Shown one piece after another: positions 1 through 5,680 of a DNA stretch of 5,680 nt (position 1 is its first letter; every line of letters begins with the position of its first letter). The notes beneath the pieces are model-generated. The model saw only the letters and a program-made list of their open reading frames with translations, did not search any database and was not told the DNA's origin. A program made the translations under genes and the position numbers. Origin of the DNA: Deltaproteobacteria bacterium (GTDB lineage: Bacteria > Myxococcota_A > UBA796 > UBA2385); the NCBI GenBank assembly GCA_016845285.1, contig JAERSX010000915.1, positions 1-5,680 on the forward strand. The letters are read 5' to 3'.

Positions 1-1051
<1,051 letters not shown>

Positions 1052-1061
1052 AGCCACGGCA

Positions 1062-1068
1062 GGGGGGG
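1062..1068. repeat. G7 homopolymer in the 3' part of the hexapeptide-repeat gene
   Basis: Seven consecutive G on + (C7 in the coding strand of the minus-strand gene), 11 bp beyond the mtnA stop codon. It falls in the codons for the Ala-Pro-Pro run near residue 415. A one-base slip would replace only the C-terminal tail. Neither alternative frame stops before entering the mtnA region, so a slip would not remove the convergent overlap. Confidence 0.6.
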
Positions 1069-2314
1069 CCCTCTTCAGGGGGACCGCCCTTCCCTCGCGC
1101 ACCACGAGCGGGCCGGCGTCTACCGGAGCGTCGGCCCAGTCGCGCAACAGGTCCTCGCCAGGGGCCACCAGGACCGCCCCGCCAGGCACGGCCATGCCGT
1201 GGTGGATCCGGACGCCGTTTCCGATGACCGCCTCGTGTCCGATGGCGGCGCCAAGGAAGTGGTGGCCGCTGCTCTGACGACGCCCCTCGTGCTCGACCAT
1301 CACCGGACGTCCGAAGGAGAGATCGAGGAGCACGCTTCCCCAGGCCACGAAGGCACCGCGCCCCAAGACGCTGGCCTGGTAGCCGCCTCCCGACACCATC
1401 GACCCCGCCATCATGAGCACAGCGGTCACCATGGCGTGCCGGCCGACGGTGGCCTTGGGCCCGAGCACACTCATCTGCACGAGGCTGTGCTCGGCGACAG
1501 AGGAGCCAGGCCCGAGGTGGGAGGCTCGAACGATGGAGAATGCACCCACCTTGGCACCCGCCTCCAGGGTGGATGCCTCCACCACCGCGGTGGGATGGAC
1601 CTCTGCATCCGGGTGGATCTGCGAGAGGGCCCTCGCCAAGCGAGCGGGTCGCACCGAGCGCGCCTTGGCAAAGATGCCGCCGGCCGCCCAGGCCTTGCGA
1701 ATCAGCCCCGCGCGCTTCCAGTCGAGAGAGCCTTGGTGAAGCTCGGCGAAGATCGCCAGAGGCGCCAGGCGCACCAGGTGGGACCAGTGCTGAACCTGGT
1801 GCACGACCGCAGCCCCACCCCGGAGCGGCCGCATGGCACGGGCCATTGCAGGGTGGACCTCCGGCATGGGCACATCCACCAGGCCCAGATCGACGTCGAC
1901 GGGATCGAGCTCATCGAGCGGTGCGCCCCCACCCGGATGGAGCGCGAGCTCGTAGAGGCCGGGCTCGGGGACGTCCTGCAGAGGCCCCGTGTTGTCCCAG
2001 AAGCCGTCGTCCCGGCTCCGAAGCCGACCTGGACCGGCTGCGCGCAGCAAGCGGAGAGCCTCTGCTGTGAAGTAGCAGCGGTCGGTGAAGACCAGGTATG
2101 CCCCCTGCGCCGGAGCCTCATCCACCAGGTTGAAGCCTGCATCCGCCAGCGCCTGACTCTGGGCCGCGCGGAGGGTGTGCCGACCTACCGGCAGCTCGCC
2201 CACCGGATCGGGAAAGGGCGGCAGGGTGGTGTCGGTGGCAAGGCACACCGCAGGAAGACGCGCGCCATCGCGCGCCGAGAGCGCCGTAGATGAGCGGGTC
2301 TTGGCCACGGGCGG

Positions 2315-2323
2315 AGCATACCG
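2315..2323 (-). promoter_or_regulatory. -10-like box (CGGTATGCT) for the hexapeptide-repeat gene
   Basis: Read on the minus strand, CGGTATGCT contains TATGCT, a fit to the TAnnnT core of a sigma-70-type -10 element. It ends exactly 6 nt before the GTG start at 2308. With normal promoter geometry, transcription would begin at or next to the GTG, giving a leaderless mRNA. This agrees with the absence of any Shine-Dalgarno sequence (the bases before GTG are CCGCCC). No TTGACA-like -35 element is seen at 16-18 bp. The same box in near-identical form stands before the divergent antiporter gene. Confidence 0.4.
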
Positions 2324-2355
2324 TCGAGGCTGGTCCCAGGCGGTCTCGTCCTCAG

Positions 2356-2364
2356 CGGTAGGAT
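2356..2364 (+). promoter_or_regulatory. -10-like box / ribosome-binding site (CGGTAGGAT) before the antiporter gene
   Basis: CGGTAGGAT matches 7 of 9 positions of the box in front of the divergent gene and also ends exactly 6 nt before its start codon (ATG at 2371). TAGGAT fits TAnnnT, so a leaderless start is possible. The embedded AGGA is also a good Shine-Dalgarno core at 7 nt from the ATG, so this copy is ambiguous between promoter and ribosome-binding site. No recognisable -35 element lies at the usual distance; the hexamer 17 bp upstream is CCAGGC. Confidence 0.4.
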
Positions 2365-2370
2365 GCCCTC

Positions 2371-3882
2371 ATGGCCGGACCCCTGTCCCTTCTTCCTGTT
2401 CTCGTGGCCATCGCGCTCGCGCTGTGGACCCGACAGGTGGTCCTGTCGCTCCTCGCCGGCGTCGCCACCGCCGCCCTCCTGGTGACGGGCGGCAACCCCG
2501 CCGCCGCCCTGGCCCAGATCGTGGACCCATGGCTCTTGGATGCCATCGCGAGCCGCGACAACGCCAAGGTGGTCGCGTTCTCACTGCTGGTGGCCGCCAC
2601 GGTCGAGATCCTGCAGCGCGGCGGTGGCACGCGGGCTGTGGTCGAGCTCATCGCGGGCCGGGCTCGGGGGCGCCGAAGTGGCATGGCCACGACCTGGGGC
2701 GCGGGCATGGTGGTCTTCTTCGACGACTATGCCAACTGCCTCATCGTCGGCAGCAGCATGCGACCGCTCACCGACCGTCTCCGTGTCAGCCGAGAGAAGC
2801 TCGCCTACCTGGTCGACAGCACCGCCGCCCCCATGGCCACCCTCGCCCTGGTGAGCACCTGGATCGGCTACGAGGTCGGGCTCATCGACACAGCGCTGAA
2901 GGAAGCGGGCAAGGACATCAACGCCTATGCCTTCTTCCTCGAGGGCCTGCCCTACCGCTTCTACCCGCTTTTAGCCCTCGTCTTTGCTGGAGCAATTGCC
3001 TTTACTGGCAGGGACTTCGGGCCAATGCTTAAAGCAGAGTCTAAGGTCTTCTCCACGCCAACCAAGCCCCTCGAGCGTGTCGCCCCGAGGGCATCGCGGA
3101 TCGTCCTGGCTGCCGTGCCCATCCTGCTGCTGGTGGGCGTGACCGCCTGGTCGCTGTGGTCCCAGGGCACGGCCTCGATGGGCACCGACGCCCGCCTCTT
3201 CGAGATCATCGGCGGCGCTGACGGCTACGACGCCATGCTCCACGGCAGCATCGCAGCGGTCGTCGCTGCCGGCATCCTCGCCACGACGACCCGCGCGCTC
3301 ACCGTCGGCGGGACCGTGGACGCCGCAGTGGACGGCATGAAGGCACTCTTCGAGGCCCTGTTGGTGCTCTACCTGGCCTGGGCACTGGGGAGCGCCATCG
3401 GCGATCTGAACGCTGCCGACTACCTGGTGGGCCTCCTCGGCGGCAGCATTCCCTCGGCACTGCTCCCCACCGCCGTCTTCCTCGTGGCCTCGGCCATCGC
3501 CTTTGCCACGGGCACCTCCTTCGGCACGATGGCGGTGCTCATGCCCTTGGTGGTCCCCCTGGCCTTCGCGGGCGACCCTGCGTCATTCATCCCCGTGGCT
3601 GCGACCGCCTCTGTTCTCGCCGGCGCCACCTGGGGCGACCACTGCTCGCCGATCTCGGACACCACGGTCCTCTCGAGCACCGGCGCAGGCTGCGACCACG
3701 CCGCGCACGTGGCCACCCAGCTCCCGTACGCACTCTGCGCCGGTGGGCTCAGCATCGCGCTGGGCACCATCCCCGCAGGCTACGGCGTGCCAGCCTGGTT
3801 GTGCTTCTTGCTGGGTGCGGCAGCCTGCGTGGCCACGGTCAGGTTCTTCGGCAAGGAGCCCGCGGCCCACCCAGTCGGCTGA
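2371..3882 (+). CDS. NhaC-family Na+/H+ antiporter
   Basis: A 503-residue polytopic inner-membrane protein of the NhaC type (Na_H_antiporter family, ion transporter superfamily), expected to exchange cytoplasmic Na+ for external H+. Hydrophobic segments start at once (about 5-20 and 24-41) and recur throughout, for example 67-81, 105-127, 151-172, 197-213, 244-263 and several after 325, consistent with 11-12 helices. The conserved signatures are present: FFDDYANCL (116-124) followed by VGSSMRPLTDRLRVSREKLAYLVDSTAAP, STWIGYEVGLI, FATGTSFGTM (378-387), and WGDHCSPISDTTVLSS (421-436) with the paired acidic residues Asp423 and Asp430. The ATG at 2371 is preceded by AGGA with a 7-nt gap, which can act as a ribosome-binding site, although the same bases form part of a -10-like box. 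Codons for residues 200-228 are A/T-rich and unlike the rest. The substrate could be Na+/H+ or, as in some relatives, Na+-lactate/malate-type exchange; the sequence does not settle this. Confidence 0.92.
   Translation: MAGPLSLLPVLVAIALALWTRQVVLSLLAGVATAALLVTGGNPAAALAQIVDPWLLDAIASRDNAKVVAFSLLVAATVEILQRGGGTRAVVELIAGRARGRRSGMATTWGAGMVVFFDDYANCLIVGSSMRPLTDRLRVSREKLAYLVDSTAAPMATLALVSTWIGYEVGLIDTALKEAGKDINAYAFFLEGLPYRFYPLLALVFAGAIAFTGRDFGPMLKAESKVFSTPTKPLERVAPRASRIVLAAVPILLLVGVTAWSLWSQGTASMGTDARLFEIIGGADGYDAMLHGSIAAVVAAGILATTTRALTVGGTVDAAVDGMKALFEALLVLYLAWALGSAIGDLNAADYLVGLLGGSIPSALLPTAVFLVASAIAFATGTSFGTMAVLMPLVVPLAFAGDPASFIPVAATASVLAGATWGDHCSPISDTTVLSSTGAGCDHAAHVATQLPYALCAGGLSIALGTIPAGYGVPAWLCFLLGAAACVATVRFFGKEPAAHPVG
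2971..3050 (+). other. Low-GC, atypical-codon patch inside the antiporter gene
   Basis: This 80-bp stretch has 40 G+C (50%), well below the surrounding gene. About half of its codons end in A or T (TTA, TTT, GCT, GGA, GCA, ATT, ACT, CCA, CTT, AAA, TCT), including TTA and AAA, which are scarce elsewhere in the window. The reading frame is intact and encodes the end of a membrane helix and the start of the following loop (residues 201-227). Edges are sharp: GC-ending codons resume on both sides. It may be a short recombination tract, an embedded RNA or DNA signal, or an assembly artefact. Confidence 0.5.
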
Positions 3883-3887
3883 CTGGG
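3870..3887. terminator. Perfect inverted repeat across the antiporter stop codon; candidate bidirectional terminator
   Basis: CCCAGTC (3870-3876) and GACTGGG (3881-3887) are perfect reverse complements around a GGCT loop. The antiporter TGA stop (3880-3882) falls at the loop/stem junction. After one A·C mismatch the stem can continue with two more G-C pairs. The hairpin lies at the 3' ends of two convergent genes and is symmetric, so it would form in both transcripts. Neither side has a T-run, so it is not a classic intrinsic terminator. A hairpin-only terminator, an mRNA 3'-end stabiliser, or chance in GC-rich DNA are all possible. Confidence 0.4.
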
Positions 3888-3899
3888 CGGCGCCCGCGA

Positions 3900-5680
3900 C
3901 TACATCTCCCCGGCCTTCAACCGGCTCCAGTAGTCGTCGAGAGCGGTCTTGACCTTGCCGCTCAAGATGACCACTCCCAAGATGTTGGGGAAGGCCATGC
4001 CCAGCACCATCAGGTCGCTGAAGTCGAGCACATTGCCCAGCTTGAACACGCTGCCGAAGAACACGAAGAACAGGAAGACGATCTTGTACGGCGTGCTGGC
4101 CCAGGCCCCGAAGAGGTAGGTGGCACAGCGCTCGCCGTAGTAGGACCACGAGATCATCGTGCTGAACGCGAACATCACGACCGCAAAGCTGAGCACCAGC
4201 GGGAACCACTCGAGCACGGAACCGAAGGCAGCCGAGGTCATCAGCACACCGTCACCCGTGTCCTGGGTGTAGGCGCCGGTGATGACGACGACGAGGCCGG
4301 TCATGGTGCACACGATGATGGTGTCGATGAAGGGCTCGAGCAGGGCGACGATGCCCTCACGCACCGGCTCCTCGGTGGTGGCCGCGGAGTGGGCGATGGA
4401 GGCCGATCCGATGCCAGCCTCGTTGCTGAAGGCCGCTCGACGGAAGCCTTGGATCAGCACACCGATGATGCCCCCTCGGCCGGCCTCGGGCGTGAAGGCC
4501 TCGCCGATGATGATGCCGAAGGCGTCGGGAATTTCCGATGCATGGGTGACCATGATGTACAAGGCCGCCAGCACGTAGATGCCACACATCAGCGGCACGA
4601 TCCCCGACGCCGCAGCGCCGATTCGCTTGATGCCGCCCAAGATCACCATGCCGACCAGTCCCGCGAGCATGATGCCGTAGAGCCAGTCGTAGTCGGCCAA
4701 CAGGGGCACGACGTCGGCCACCGCCGCAAAGGACTGGTTGGCCTGGAACATGTTGCCGCCGCCCAGGCTGCCGCCGATGCACATCACCGCGAAGATGACG
4801 GCGAGCGGCTTGCCCAGCACGCCGAGGCCCATCTCCGAGAGGCCCTTGTCGAGGTACCGCATGGGTCCACCGGAGACGCGGCCCTGGTCGTCGACCTCAC
4901 GGTACATCTGTCCCAGCGTGCACTCGGCGAATTTGGACGACATGCCGAGGAAGCCTGCGATGATCATCCAGAAGACGGCACCTGGACCCCCCACTGCCAC
5001 CGCGATGGCCACACCGGCAATGTTGCCGAGGCCGACCGTGGCCGACAGCGCAGAAGAGAGGGCCTGGAAGTGGGAGATCTCACCGGTCTCGTCGGGGTTG
5101 TCGTACCTGCCGGTGGTGACCACCACCGCGTGACCGAAGCCGCGGAGGTTGATGAAATTCATGCGCAGCGTGAAGAACACGGCGCCGAGCACCAGCCAGG
5201 CCACGACGAGGGGGACGTTGGTCTCCTCGGGATTGTCGAGGGCGTCGGTGCTGATTCGCTTCTGCGAGGACCGCAGCTGAGCGGTCTCGCCATCGATAGC
5301 GACCACCTCGAAGTCGCCGCCACCGAAGCTGACAGCGCTGCCCACGGAGGCGGAGACGGTGGACGGAGGAAGCGGCACGGTCGCCGCACGCACCAAGATG
5401 CCGGTCTCGCTGTCTTGGATGGCGATGGCCGGCCCCATCATGGGCTGGAGGATGCGCAGACCATCCTCTGCCGTGGCAGGCTCGGCGAGCTCCAGCTGGA
5501 AGTCCTGGCTCTGGTCGCTGGTGACGGGCCCCGCCTCGAAGTCCGCGTAGCTGGACGCTGGCAAGCCGCAGGTGTCGACGTCAGCGCAGGTATCGGCAGG
5601 CACCGGCCCTGCAGCCACCCCCCCCGCGTAGGCCTTACCGTCCTCGACGACGCTCAGCGGCACCGTCCCGTCGTCCACCA
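3900..5680 (-). CDS. AGCS-family sodium:alanine/glycine symporter with extra N-terminal soluble region, 5'-partial
   Basis: A Na+-coupled amino-acid importer of the alanine or glycine:cation symporter (AGCS, Na_Ala_symp) family, in the inner membrane. Residues are numbered from the codon at 5678, a GTG just at the window edge. The frame is open to the edge, so the true start is probably outside. The membrane core begins near 155 (VPLVVAWLVLGAVFFTLRM) and carries the family signatures: INLRGFGHAV, ALSATVGLGNIAGVA (210-223), GGPGAVFWMIIAGFLGMSSKFAECTLG, GGPMRYLDKG, GGGNMFQANQS, SNEAGIGSASIAHSAA (418-433) and ISWSYYGERC. The C-terminus (LDDYWSRLKAGEM) looks complete. Residues 1-150 are unusual. 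They are acidic, poor in Lys/Arg, have a CX5C pair (Cys31, Cys37) and a beta-rich stretch ending SFGGGDFEVVAIDGETAQL, and show no membrane segment. Ordinary AGCS members have only some 30 residues before the first core helix. The gene converges on the antiporter gene with a 17-bp gap. Function is firm at family level; the exact amino acid is not known. Confidence 0.93.
   Translation of the reverse strand, partial: VDDGTVPLSVVEDGKAYAGGVAAGPVPADTCADVDTCGLPASSYADFEAGPVTSDQSQDFQLELAEPATAEDGLRILQPMMGPAIAIQDSETGILVRAATVPLPPSTVSASVGSAVSFGGGDFEVVAIDGETAQLRSSQKRISTDALDNPEETNVPLVVAWLVLGAVFFTLRMNFINLRGFGHAVVVTTGRYDNPDETGEISHFQALSSALSATVGLGNIAGVAIAVAVGGPGAVFWMIIAGFLGMSSKFAECTLGQMYREVDDQGRVSGGPMRYLDKGLSEMGLGVLGKPLAVIFAVMCIGGSLGGGNMFQANQSFAAVADVVPLLADYDWLYGIMLAGLVGMVILGGIKRIGAAASGIVPLMCGIYVLAALYIMVTHASEIPDAFGIIIGEAFTPEAGRGGIIGVLIQGFRRAAFSNEAGIGSASIAHSAATTEEPVREGIVALLEPFIDTIIVCTMTGLVVVITGAYTQDTGDGVLMTSAAFGSVLEWFPLVLSFAVVMFAFSTMISWSYYGERCATYLFGAWASTPYKIVFLFFVFFGSVFKLGNVLDFSDLMVLGMAFPNILGVVILSGKVKTALDDYWSRLKAGEM

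Noticed and set aside
1067..1080. Possible small hairpin (CCCT-CTTC-AGGG) after mtnA as its terminator
   Set aside because: The stem is only 4 bp, there is no T-run, and the bases are coding on the other strand. Too weak to call.
1199..2293. A 364-codon open frame on the plus strand lying antisense to the hexapeptide-repeat gene
   Set aside because: Its translation is rich in His/Arg/Gly with no domain pattern, and the opposite strand has a clear beta-helix repeat. Long antisense frames are expected in DNA this GC-rich.
2175..3032. A 285-codon plus-strand frame spanning the divergent promoter region and the start of the antiporter gene
   Set aside because: It is Arg/Pro/His-rich, crosses two well-supported genes and the intergenic promoter region, and shows no protein family features.
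3583..4209. A 208-codon minus-strand frame across the junction of the two transporter genes
   Set aside because: It overlaps the conserved C-terminal parts of both transporters in other frames and has no recognisable domain.
2371..5680. The two sodium-coupled transporters as a co-transcribed system
   Set aside because: They are convergent, so they cannot share an operon. The functional link through the Na+ gradient is general and not evidence of a dedicated system.

Overview
This is a GC-rich chromosomal window (about two-thirds G+C by eye) that is almost entirely protein-coding. It holds four genes, two of them cut by the window edges: mtnA on +, an uncharacterised left-handed beta-helix (hexapeptide-repeat) protein on -, an NhaC-family Na+/H+ antiporter on +, and an AGCS-family sodium:amino-acid symporter on -. 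No RNA genes, mobile elements or CRISPR arrays are visible. Gene density, GC level and protein style would fit a Gram-negative, aerobic-type bacterium such as a member of the Myxococcota/Bradymonadota or a planctomycete-like lineage. That placement is inference and weak.

Layout: mtnA runs in from the left edge (its true start lies upstream) and ends at 1051. The hexapeptide-repeat gene runs toward it from 2308 and stops only at 968, so the two genes overlap tail-to-tail by 84 bp. A 62-bp intergenic stretch (2309-2370) separates that gene from the divergent nhaC-like gene (2371-3882). On both sides of this stretch the same box, CGGTANGNT, sits exactly 6 nt before the start codon. This looks like a divergent pair of leaderless or near-leaderless promoters. 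The antiporter gene converges on the AGCS symporter gene with only 17 bp between stop codons. A perfect 7-bp inverted repeat lies across the antiporter stop codon and could serve both strands as a termination or 3'-end signal. The symporter gene runs off the right edge without a clear start.

Functionally, MtnA belongs to methionine salvage. The two membrane proteins both use sodium: NhaC-type antiporters expel Na+ in exchange for H+, and AGCS symporters spend the Na+ gradient on alanine/glycine-type uptake. The orientations (+, -, +, -) mean no two genes in the window form an operon. No complete new system is evident. The points most worth a second look are the mirrored promoter boxes, the long convergent overlap, the extra acidic soluble region preceding the AGCS membrane core, and an 80-bp patch of foreign-looking codon usage inside the antiporter gene.
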